29,668 nt of DNA from DATGLE01 sp035294325 (GTDB lineage Bacteria; Chloroflexota; Ktedonobacteria; Ktedonobacterales; Ktedonobacteraceae). Shown here piece by piece: positions 23,067-29,668 of the stretch. The stretch spans positions 1 through 29,668 of the forward strand of contig DATGLE010000245.1 in the NCBI GenBank assembly GCA_035294325.1, in the 5' to 3' direction. Made by a program: the position numbers and the translations under genes. Each line of letters starts with the position of its first letter. The first letter of the stretch is position 1. The notes beneath the pieces are model-generated. The model was not told the origin of the DNA. It did not search any database and was given only the letters and a program-made list of their open reading frames with translations.

Positions 23067-23828
23067 TCAATGTGGAGAGCGAAACATTGCCTGCAAGCGC
23101 CGGTTGCGCCGCAGGCGCTCCAGAACGTTGCGCTTGATACGATAGACATCATCCACGCTGGGAAAGAGACGCCGGTGGCGATAGCTGATCTCGCCTGGCT
23201 TCATTCCCTGGACGTAAGCAAGATAGATCAGGACGCGCTCTTCCTCCCCGTTGAGTTCTTCTTGAATGATCTGCCACAATCCCTGTGCCGAAATACTGGC
23301 GACGACATCATCGGCGGGATCGTCGGCAGCAGGCTCATGCTCTATGGATTCCAGCGTCTCTTCATACTGGCGCGATTGCCGCGAGCGTATTTCATCGGCA
23401 ACAACGCTGTGCACGCACATCTTGAGATATTTCAATACAGCCGCCAGCGAGTCGAAGTTCTTCATCTTGGCCGGCGTCAACGCTTGCGAAAACTTGGCGA
23501 AGGCGGCATTGACCAGTGGAGCGCCGCCATCCTGCCCCAGAAGCGGCGCCGCGCTCTGGTGCTGTGTAATCCAGGTGAGCACAAGCGGCGCGTATTGCTG
23601 ATAGATGCAGGTCCAGGCATCCTCATCGCGCCTGACGATGGCGCGGCGAAATAGCTCCAGACAGAAGCGATCATTTGAGGCGCTCTGTTTGAGAAATTTA
23701 TTGGTCTCTTCGGCGCAGCAACGAGCCAGATCATTAACTGAAAGTAGCTCGGGTTGTGGCGCGCCGTCGCCCTGTCCTGTCACGCCTGGCTGTGAACCTG
23801 AAGGCCGGGAGGGATTCCGCGACTCCAT
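23067..23828 (-). CDS. Sigma-70 family (ECF-like) RNA polymerase sigma factor
   Basis: The 253-residue protein has a region-2-like helix (about 63-90, RRDEDAWTCIYQQYAPLVLTWI) and the following helices FAKFSQAL ... LKYLKMCVHSVVADEIRSRQ, which fit sigma region 2. An acidic linker follows (about 158-178), then a C-terminal region-4-like part (about 180-250, GEEERVLIYLAYVQGMKPGEI ... DVYRIKRNVLERLRRNRRL) with a helix-turn-helix. The N-terminal ~60 residues are an unusual Pro/Gly/Gln-rich extension. ATG 23828 follows AGGAG. It is the first gene of the unit containing the zinc-finger protein and the CHAT protease, so those are its likely regulators. Confidence 0.8.
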   Translation of the reverse strand: MESRNPSRPSGSQPGVTGQGDGAPQPELLSVNDLARCCAEETNKFLKQSASNDRFCLELFRRAIVRRDEDAWTCIYQQYAPLVLTWITQHQSAAPLLGQDGGAPLVNAAFAKFSQALTPAKMKNFDSLAAVLKYLKMCVHSVVADEIRSRQSRQYEETLESIEHEPAADDPADDVVASISAQGLWQIIQEELNGEEERVLIYLAYVQGMKPGEISYRHRRLFPSVDDVYRIKRNVLERLRRNRRLQAMFRSPH

Positions 23829-24310
23829 CGGGCATTGCTCCTGCTTCCATTAATGCCTGTCATTTCTTGATGTGTTGTTGCAGTATAACATGCCTGGCAT
23901 CAAGGCACAAGCTATCTCATATCCTGGCGGTGCGCGTCATCTTTTGCATTTCTCTCCTCCTGTGCGAAGCGCCGCAGGCGCTGAGGTGTCTGAGGAAGGA
24001 GGCAAGGTCTGCAAAAAAAGAAGACATACACCACTGACTTTTACACAGGTTTTATGTATTATCGCACGTTTGAAGGGCGAAAGCTAGCTATTTTGAGAGC
24101 AATGAGCGTTTATTCTTATATATTAAAGACGAGAATATCGAGTTCGTCCCCCGGAAGTACCATGATATCACGGGCTTCAGGCGCTGCTGTATAGATAAGT
24201 TGAGATCTTTTCGTACCGCATTCATCTTGTGTTATGCTTTGTAAGGCTTATTGACATAATGACACGCTACGCTCAAGGACGGAGGCATTGAATCGCCAGG
24301 AGGCGATACG
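23829..24310. other. Divergent promoter region, sigma gene (-) / DUF4388 gene (+)
   Basis: About 480 bases hold no credible gene. On the minus strand there is an extended -10, TGTTATACT, near the sigma gene. On the plus strand a related TGTTATGCT (near 24231-24239) and TTGACA (24251-24256) lie before the DUF4388 gene. The GCGCCTGCGGCGC motif (23969-23981, inverted) is present without a long palindrome. An A/T-rich stretch lies at about 24105-24140. Confidence 0.5.
23882..23890 (-). promoter_or_regulatory. Extended -10 promoter of the sigma gene
   Basis: In minus sense TGTTATACT (TATACT at 23882-23887) gives an extended -10 about 55 bp upstream of the ATG. The -35 (TTGTGC at 17 bp) matches only in its first half. 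No obvious ECF-type GAAC motif is seen, so self-regulation is not shown. Confidence 0.5.
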
Positions 24311-24901
24311 ATGATGTTCATGTCGCAACGACGGGGAACCACTACTGATAGACTTGTCAACATCATACAGGTTATCCAGCTCGGACGAAAAACGGGGCAC
24401 CTGATTGTCGAGCGTGGCGAAGGGAAAACGGGTGAGCAGGGTGAGATTGTTTTCGATCAGGGACGTATCATCGGGGCGCGAGTGGGCCAGTTCTACGGTC
24501 AGCAGGCAGTAAGCTGGCTCAGCGCATGGGGATTGTGCCGTTTCATTTTCTATCCCTCTGTACCAGATAGAGTGACCAGGCCGCTGACAGCATTACCGTC
24601 GCCAGCAAACGAAACCAACCCTCAACTTCATACTCCGGCGCCTCCCATGCAGGGTTCAGGCGAGCCACGGACGACGGGGCCATTGGAGGGAGCATTTCCT
24701 GCCCCGCGTCGTAAGCGCCAGCCCGATGAGGCGCTCCATCTGTTGGATGAGGCCGGGTTTTCACGGCTGCACCGGCGCCTGTTTCTTTTGATCGACGGGC
24801 ACCGGACGATGCCAGAGCTGGTTCGTTTGATGGGGCGCAGGCACGACGAGGTACAGAGATTACTGGGCGATCTGATACGCATTGGATTAGTTGAAGCATA
24901 G
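24311..24901 (+). CDS. DUF4388 (PATAN-like) domain protein with C-terminal winged-helix-like part
   Basis: The 196-residue protein starts with a DUF4388-type domain (about 10-90): LVNIIQVIQLGRKTGHLIVERG, then GEIVFDQGRIIGARVGQFYGQQAVSWLSAWGLCRFIFYPSV. This is the usual pattern of helix, short beta strands and a G-x-F-x-F end. A Pro-rich linker (about 93-140) leads to a C-terminal segment (RLFLLIDGHRTMPELVRLMG ... VQRLLGDLIRIGLVEA) resembling the small winged-helix often fused to this domain. The family is linked to two-component and gliding/chemotaxis-like signalling, but its molecular action is unknown. ATG 24311 follows AGGAGG. It forms an operon with the Cache sensor 27 bp downstream. Confidence 0.8.
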   Translation: MMFMSQRRGTTTDRLVNIIQVIQLGRKTGHLIVERGEGKTGEQGEIVFDQGRIIGARVGQFYGQQAVSWLSAWGLCRFIFYPSVPDRVTRPLTALPSPANETNPQLHTPAPPMQGSGEPRTTGPLEGAFPAPRRKRQPDEALHLLDEAGFSRLHRRLFLLIDGHRTMPELVRLMGRRHDEVQRLLGDLIRIGLVEA

Positions 24902-24928
24902 CAGTCAACATAAAGGATGGTGAGTACG

Positions 24929-26482
24929 ATGTCACAACAAGGGTTAAAGTCACGGCGGCGCCGCATTTCGTTGTCTGTGGCCGTCCCTCTTGGGCTGGTC
25001 TTCGCCGCTGTCATACCACTTCTCATTACCGTCGTTTTTAGCGAGTATCAGACGCGGCCTGCATTGACGGCTCAGGCGAACGCTGCGATGACGAGCGACG
25101 CGAAAAATCGTGTGCAGTTAATTGATACCTATTTTAGAGAGCGCCTGCTTGATGTCGCGACGCTGGCCCAGGTGACTTCGGCGCAGCAATTTCTTGCTGC
25201 ACCTCCGCCGCCGGCAACGCCTCTGCCTGCCTACCAGGATCTCGCGCTGCATGCAAGTTACGCGCTGGTTGCTGGCATCTTCCGCGATAAGCACTACTTG
25301 TCGTGGCAGCTTCGCGATACGCATGGAAACGTCCGTTTGTATTATCCCCTGAACAATAAGCCGCAGAAGCAGGGCCAGTTTCTTGTGCCGCCAGAGGAGC
25401 TACAGGCCGTTAGCAGCGGCAAGACCTTTGTCTCGCCGGTCTACTACTCACCGGCGATAAACAAAGCCTATGTCTACCTCTACGCGCCAATGTATGCGCC
25501 GACAGCGCCGGGCGCCGCGCAGGCCACGGCAAAGCCCCGCTATATCGGCTTTATACGCGCCACGCTCAACCTCGATTACGTCTGGAATATCGTCGATGGC
25601 GATAAGGGCGACAACGGATCCGGCAGCTACGCCTTTATTCTCGATCAGAACGGGGTGCGTATCGCCGACACCGATCACACGCAGCTTTTCACGGCGGCGC
25701 ATCAGCTCAACCCGGATGTGCAGATGCTCATCAGCCAGGAGGCGCGGTATGGCAGCACGGGTAACGTCCGCGTCCTTTCCGATGCCGCGATGGCGGCGCA
25801 GCTCAATGCGAAAGATACGCTCACAACCTTCCAGGCGCAGCCTGCCGGTCAGAAAGAGTCGTTCCAGGTAGTACAGCAAGCCTCCTCTGTCCTGCCCTGG
25901 CACTACTTCGTCCTCAGCCCGGTCAACACTGTGACCGCCCTTGCCAACCAGCAATTGCTCTTCACCATCGTCGTCGCTGTTCTGATGTCCGCGCTGGTCG
26001 CCATTATCGGCCTCATCTTCGGACAGAATATTACGCGCCCGATCCTCAGTTCGGTGCAATACCTGCGCAGCGGGAGCCAGTCCTTGAGCCAGCTGGCGAC
26101 GCGGCAGCAGGATGCGGCTTCCGAGCAGATGTGGGTGGTCGATTCCTCCCAGGTCGGTCTGCAATCGGTGCAGTATTACACCCAGGCTATCAAGGTCGCG
26201 GCCCGCCAGCTCAGCAGTATGGGGACAGATCTCGAACAGCGCCGGACGCAACTCATTGATGCGCGCACCGCCATGCAGGCGCTAGAGCGCTTTATCGTCG
26301 CCGCCCGCTACATTGAGAACGCGGCAGAGTACCAGGAGGCCAGCAACCAGAAACTGGCAACCGCCCTCAAGGTGGCGACGCAGGTGACGGAGCAGCTCGT
26401 GACCGGCGCAACCTCCGCAACCGAGGCGGCATCGCAACTGGAACAGGTCGTCGCGCAGTTGCGTGCCGTTGTCGGAAGGTGA
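24929..26482 (+). CDS. Double-Cache membrane sensor protein lacking a recognisable output domain
   Basis: The ~517-residue protein has an N-terminal membrane helix (about 15-38, AVPLGLVFAAVIPLLITVVF), a large extracytoplasmic dCache-like sensing region (about 45-335, including YLSWQLRDTHGNVRLYYPL and SYAFILDQNGVRIADTDH), a second helix (about 340-368) and a C-terminal helical cytoplasmic region. Start ATG 24929 is favoured over ATG 24917 because GGTGAG lies at usable spacing. The cytoplasmic part begins like an MCP (NITRPILSSVQYL) and is coiled-coil rich. It has no MCP signalling hairpin, histidine kinase or GGDEF motif. It may signal through a partner, the adjacent DUF4388 protein being a candidate (inference). 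Confidence 0.85.
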   Translation: MSQQGLKSRRRRISLSVAVPLGLVFAAVIPLLITVVFSEYQTRPALTAQANAAMTSDAKNRVQLIDTYFRERLLDVATLAQVTSAQQFLAAPPPPATPLPAYQDLALHASYALVAGIFRDKHYLSWQLRDTHGNVRLYYPLNNKPQKQGQFLVPPEELQAVSSGKTFVSPVYYSPAINKAYVYLYAPMYAPTAPGAAQATAKPRYIGFIRATLNLDYVWNIVDGDKGDNGSGSYAFILDQNGVRIADTDHTQLFTAAHQLNPDVQMLISQEARYGSTGNVRVLSDAAMAAQLNAKDTLTTFQAQPAGQKESFQVVQQASSVLPWHYFVLSPVNTVTALANQQLLFTIVVAVLMSALVAIIGLIFGQNITRPILSSVQYLRSGSQSLSQLATRQQDAASEQMWVVDSSQVGLQSVQYYTQAIKVAARQLSSMGTDLEQRRTQLIDARTAMQALERFIVAARYIENAAEYQEASNQKLATALKVATQVTEQLVTGATSATEAASQLEQVVAQLRAVVGR

Positions 26483-26596
26483 CATAATTCGGTAATGTCA
26501 TCCTGGTGGCTATTCCATCCCGGCGGACATGTCATGCTGAGCGCAGCGAAGGATGGCATACCCGGCTTTAAGCGTGAGAAAGGATCTCGAAAAGGC
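26483..26596 (+). repeat. Interspersed TCATCCTGAGC-type repeats before the MOSC gene
   Basis: GTCATGCTGAGCGCAGCGAA (near 26531-26550) and a partial GTCATCCTGGTGG (near 26503) belong to the dispersed repeat family of this window. The open frame upstream of the MOSC start (26495-26596) is repeat-derived and unlikely to be translated. Confidence 0.7.
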
Positions 26597-27202
26597 ATGC
26601 GTGAAATCGGGCGTATCAAGCGGCTCCAGGTACAGCGCTCCAGGCTGAAACTCGGAGAGAAACCAGATCGTTATTACGATCCGGCGCCGCTGCTTCCCGT
26701 GAGCAGACTACTGTTGATGGCAAAAGGCGTGATTGGCGTCACAGCGGATGGAGAGCAGATCATAGATGTGCACAATGCCGATCATCCCGAAACGCGCAAT
26801 GTCAATGGCTGCAATGGCATCTCCATAGGGTTTAGCAGCCACTATGCGGCCATGCGAGATCACTTCGGTGTGCACCTGATCGATGGTATCGCCGGCGAAA
26901 ATATTCTCGTGGAGACAGGAGCGCGGCAGAGCCTTGCTGATCTTGAGCGGGGTGTAGCGATTCAAAGCGCGGCAGCGGGCCAGATGATCTATCTGAAAGA
27001 TCTGCTCGTAGCCACGCCCTGTGTCGAATTTAGTCGCTTTGCCGCTACCGGCATAACGGGTATGGTGCCCCCGCTTGCGAATACGGAGTTGAAAGAGGCG
27101 CTGCAATTTCTGGACGCGGGCCAGCGTGGATTTTACGCTACGCTGGCGGAGGCCCAGGAACCGGTCGCCATCCAGGCCGGGGACAGCGTTTTTGCTCTGT
27201 AA
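26597..27202 (+). CDS. MOSC domain protein
   Basis: The ~201-residue protein shows MOSC features: an N-terminal strand IGRIKRLQVQRSRLKLG, DPAPLLPVSRLLLMAKGVIGV, DHFGVHLIDGIAGENILVETG (the G-x-x-GEN-h core) and a Cys in ATPCVEFSRF, the probable sulfur-handling residue. MOSC domains occur in molybdenum cofactor sulfurases and in small proteins handling sulfur or Moco (YiiM-like). The exact substrate is unknown. ATG 26597 is chosen because the upstream frame is repeat-derived; only a weak AAAAGG precedes it. The stop codon sits inside a terminator hairpin. Confidence 0.8.
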   Translation: MREIGRIKRLQVQRSRLKLGEKPDRYYDPAPLLPVSRLLLMAKGVIGVTADGEQIIDVHNADHPETRNVNGCNGISIGFSSHYAAMRDHFGVHLIDGIAGENILVETGARQSLADLERGVAIQSAAAGQMIYLKDLLVATPCVEFSRFAATGITGMVPPLANTELKEALQFLDAGQRGFYATLAEAQEPVAIQAGDSVFAL

Positions 27203-27218
27203 TAACCTGTCCCCGGCC
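27175..27218. terminator. Convergent-gene hairpin spanning the MOSC stop codon
   Basis: 12-bp perfect arms GGCCGGGGACAG (27175-27186) and CTGTCCCCGGCC (27207-27218) enclose a 20-nt loop containing the MOSC stop. The hairpin lies between the MOSC gene and the convergent aldehyde dehydrogenase gene and probably serves both. No T-run follows. Confidence 0.65.
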
Positions 27219-27225
27219 GTCCATC

Positions 27226-29668
27226 TCATTCCCCATACGGCACCCAGATGTTCTTGACCTGGGTGGCTTCGCGCAGGAACTCTTCGCCCTCGCCCTGAAG
27301 CGCGTCCAGCCAGTTGCGTGCGCGCCCGTAGTTTACCCAGGTGCGCTTCATATTCCCTGCCGACGCGAACTCGACGCGCCGCGATCCCTCGGTTCCGCCA
27401 AAGTACCACACGGCATCCACGTCGTCGTGCTCGGCGAGCAGTTGAGCCAGGGAGTCGCGTTCACCTGTGACGATGTTGACGACGCCGCCCGGCAGGTCCG
27501 AGGTCTCGAAGACCTGATAGCAATCGGTGGCGCTCAACGGCGATCTTTGTGAAGGGACGACGACAACGGTATTGCCCATCGCCATCGCCGGGGCCACCAG
27601 CGAGATAAAGCCGAGCAGGGGATAGTCGTCGGGGCAGGCAATGCCCATCACGCCAATAGCTTCGGGCATCGCCAGCACGACGCCGCGCAGCGGAGGCCGG
27701 TGTACCACGCCCTCGAACTTGTCGCACCAGGCGGCATAGCTGAAGAGCCGCGAGAGCGTGACCTGCACCTCGCTGGCCGCGTCTGCATAGGAACGGCCTG
27801 TCTGCTGCACTATTCTGCGCGCGAACTCGTCCTCGCGTATCGAAAGATTCTCGGCAAGATAGTAGAGGATCTGCGCGCGATTGTGGGTGCTGGCGCTGGC
27901 CCAACCGCTGGCCGCGTGCGCCGCCTCGACGGCGTTGCGAATATCCTTGCGGTTGCCCTCGCCGACCTCGCCAATCAGTCTCCCATCGGGGGTGTAGATG
28001 CTGCGGCTATAGCCCGAATCCGGGCGCACCTGCTTGCCGCCGATGAACAGCTTCGGCGTGCGATCAATCGCGGGCAGCATCGCGGCGAATGCATGCCCGT
28101 TCGACTGCCCGGGCGTGCTCAGCTTATCGTCGATCATCTCGCCCGAAGCGCCATCGGGAGATGTACCGTTCTCGGAGGCGCCGTCTCGCTCCGGTGCCCT
28201 GGCGGCGCGCTCTTCGGTTGTCGCGCTGGTAGCCTCGGCGTGCGTCTCCCAGGCAGGGCGCACATATTCGTAGAGTCCTTCTTTGCCGCCCTCGCGCCCG
28301 AAGCCGCTTTCGCGATAGCCGCCGAAGCCGCTGGAGGCATCGAAGAGGTTGGTGCAGTTGATCCAGACGCTGCCGGCTTTCAGTCTGGGCGCGATATCCA
28401 GCGCAAGGTTGATGTTCTCGCTCCACACGCTCGCCGCCAGGCCATAGGGCGTGTTGTTCGCCAGCGCCACGGCCTCTGCTGGCGTGCGGAAGGTCATTGC
28501 CACGAGCACGGGGCCGAAGATCTCGACCTGGGCCAGCGTGGACGCCGGCGAGACGTTGGTAAAGAGCGTCGGCGGAAAGTAGCAGCCCTCAGATGGCGGC
28601 GTCCATTGTGGCTGCCACATCTCGGCGCCTTCCGCCACTCCCTGATCCACCAGGCGCTGGATCTCTTTGAGCTGTCCCGGTGAGACAATCGCGCCGATGT
28701 CGATGGCCTTATCCAGCGAATCGCCGGTGCGCAGCTTCTCCATACGTGCGCGCAGCCTGGCGATAAGCGGTTCGGCGATATCCTCCTGCACCAGCAGGCG
28801 CGAGCCGGCGCAGCAGACCTGGCCCTGGTTAAACCAGATGGCATCGACGATACCTTCGATGACGCTGTCGAGGTCGGCGTCATCGAAGACGATGAAGGGC
28901 GATTTGCCGCCCAGTTCGAGCGAGAGCTTTTTGCCGGATCCGGCGGTGGCGCGGCGAATGCTGCGCCCGACTTCGGTTGAACCGGTAAAGGCGATCTTGT
29001 TGACATCGGGATGTTTCACCAGGGCCTCGCCTGCCTGCGATGCCTCGCCGGTCACGATGTTGACCACGCCCGGCGGCAGGCCGATCTCCTGCACGATCTC
29101 GGCGAATTTGAGCGCGGTCAGCGGCGTGTAGCGCGCGGGCTTGAGCACGACGGTATTGCCCATCGCCAGGGCCGGAGCGATCTTCCAGGCCAGCATCAGC
29201 AGGGGGAAGTTCCAGGGGATGATCTGCCCCACCACGCCGACGGGCTGGTAGCCGGGCAGTTCGGAGGCCATAAGCTGCGCCCAGCCGGCATGGTAGTAGA
29301 AATGGCGGGCGACCAGGGGGATATCGATATCGCGCGTCTCGCGGATCGATTTGCCGTTGTCGAGCGATTCCAGAACCGCAAGCAGGCGTGAATGCTTCTG
29401 AATATGGCGGGCGATAGCATAGAGATAACGCGCGCGTACATGCCCCGATGTCTCGCTCCAGGTGGCGAAGGCCGCGCGCGCCGCCGCTACTGCCGCATCA
29501 ACGTCGGCGCTGCCGGCGGCGGCAACCCGCGCCAGCAGCCTCCCGGTTGCGGGACTGACGCTCTCAAGATACTCGCCGCTGCTCGGCTGCACCCATTGAT
29601 TATTAATGAAGAGGCCGAAAGGCTGTCGCTCTTTGATCCAATCCAGCGCGGGGGCAGCGGCTTCCGGC
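27226..29668 (-). CDS. Tandem aldehyde dehydrogenase (ALDH16-like), 5' end beyond window
   Basis: The reading frame is open to the right edge (LFINNQWVQPSSGEYLESV is upstream of a GTG at 29592), so at least 813 residues are present and the N-terminus is cut. The first ALDH domain is complete: PWNFPLLMLAWKIAPALAMGNTVVLKPA, FTGSTEVGR, catalytic Glu in LELGGKSPFIV, nucleophile Cys in FNQGQVCCAGSR, and FGGYRESGFGREGG. An acidic linker (ATSATTEERAARAPERDG and on) joins a second ALDH-like domain of ~290 residues. This second domain has FIGGKQV, CPDDYPLLGFISLVAPAMAMGNTVVVVPS and VVNIVTGERDSLAQLL, but no catalytic Glu or Cys region. This is the ALDH16 plan of one active domain plus one inactive. It would oxidise an aldehyde with NAD(P); the substrate is unknown. 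It is convergent with the MOSC gene. Confidence 0.92.
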   Translation of the reverse strand, partial: PEAAAPALDWIKERQPFGLFINNQWVQPSSGEYLESVSPATGRLLARVAAAGSADVDAAVAAARAAFATWSETSGHVRARYLYAIARHIQKHSRLLAVLESLDNGKSIRETRDIDIPLVARHFYYHAGWAQLMASELPGYQPVGVVGQIIPWNFPLLMLAWKIAPALAMGNTVVLKPARYTPLTALKFAEIVQEIGLPPGVVNIVTGEASQAGEALVKHPDVNKIAFTGSTEVGRSIRRATAGSGKKLSLELGGKSPFIVFDDADLDSVIEGIVDAIWFNQGQVCCAGSRLLVQEDIAEPLIARLRARMEKLRTGDSLDKAIDIGAIVSPGQLKEIQRLVDQGVAEGAEMWQPQWTPPSEGCYFPPTLFTNVSPASTLAQVEIFGPVLVAMTFRTPAEAVALANNTPYGLAASVWSENINLALDIAPRLKAGSVWINCTNLFDASSGFGGYRESGFGREGGKEGLYEYVRPAWETHAEATSATTEERAARAPERDGASENGTSPDGASGEMIDDKLSTPGQSNGHAFAAMLPAIDRTPKLFIGGKQVRPDSGYSRSIYTPDGRLIGEVGEGNRKDIRNAVEAAHAASGWASASTHNRAQILYYLAENLSIREDEFARRIVQQTGRSYADAASEVQVTLSRLFSYAAWCDKFEGVVHRPPLRGVVLAMPEAIGVMGIACPDDYPLLGFISLVAPAMAMGNTVVVVPSQRSPLSATDCYQVFETSDLPGGVVNIVTGERDSLAQLLAEHDDVDAVWYFGGTEGSRRVEFASAGNMKRTWVNYGRARNWLDALQGEGEEFLREATQVKNIWVPYGE

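Overview
The window (about 29.7 kb, GC-rich) looks like chromosome of a soil-type bacterium in the Chloroflexota, most likely a Ktedonobacteria-like lineage. This placement is inferred. It rests on eukaryote-like (CAD-type) carbamoyl-phosphate synthetase subunits, a Tricorn protease, an orphan hutF, an FKBP with an Ala/Thr-rich stalk, a sigma factor/zinc-finger/TPR-CHAT set and abundant intergenic palindromes. No rRNA, tRNA, transposase or CRISPR array was seen.

Layout. (1) 1-1595 (minus): the N-terminal part of a molybdopterin oxidoreductase, cut by the left edge. (2) 1917-12154 (minus): a complete de novo UMP locus transcribed pyrB-carA-carB-pyrC-pyrE-pyrF-pyrD. A near-consensus promoter at 12126-12154 precedes a leader of about 355 nt that contains a textbook intrinsic terminator, so transcription attenuation is likely. 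A second terminator-like hairpin lies between pyrB and carA, and long palindromes or repeats separate carB-distal genes. (3) 12350-13111 (minus): a membrane-anchored FKBP peptidyl-prolyl isomerase. It is divergent, across a small repeat array, from a Tricorn core protease (13445-16732, plus). (4) 16885-18189 (minus): hutF, followed upstream by an unrecognised 49-residue ORF. (5) 18925-23828 (minus): sigma factor, then a soluble double zinc-finger protein, then a 988-residue TPR-CHAT protease. (6) 24311-27202 (plus): a DUF4388/PATAN-like protein, a double-Cache membrane sensor without a recognisable output domain, and a MOSC protein. (7) 27226-29668 (minus): a tandem aldehyde dehydrogenase of the ALDH16 type, cut by the right edge.

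How the genes work together. The pyr genes cover every step from bicarbonate and glutamine to UMP. The most notable candidate system is the sigma / zinc-finger / TPR-CHAT trio. It has the parts expected of a protease-released sigma factor and parallels the Craspase arrangement (TPR-CHAT Csx29, Csx30, RpoE) without any CRISPR component. The divergent DUF4388-Cache pair could be a sensory input, but only proximity suggests this.

The intergenic spaces are rich in structure. They hold several 28-32 bp perfect hairpins, often beside a GCGCCTGCGGCGC motif, a GACGACC/GGTCGTC palindrome family, and an interspersed TCATCCTGAGC repeat that supplies the stop codons of both the Tricorn and the CHAT genes.
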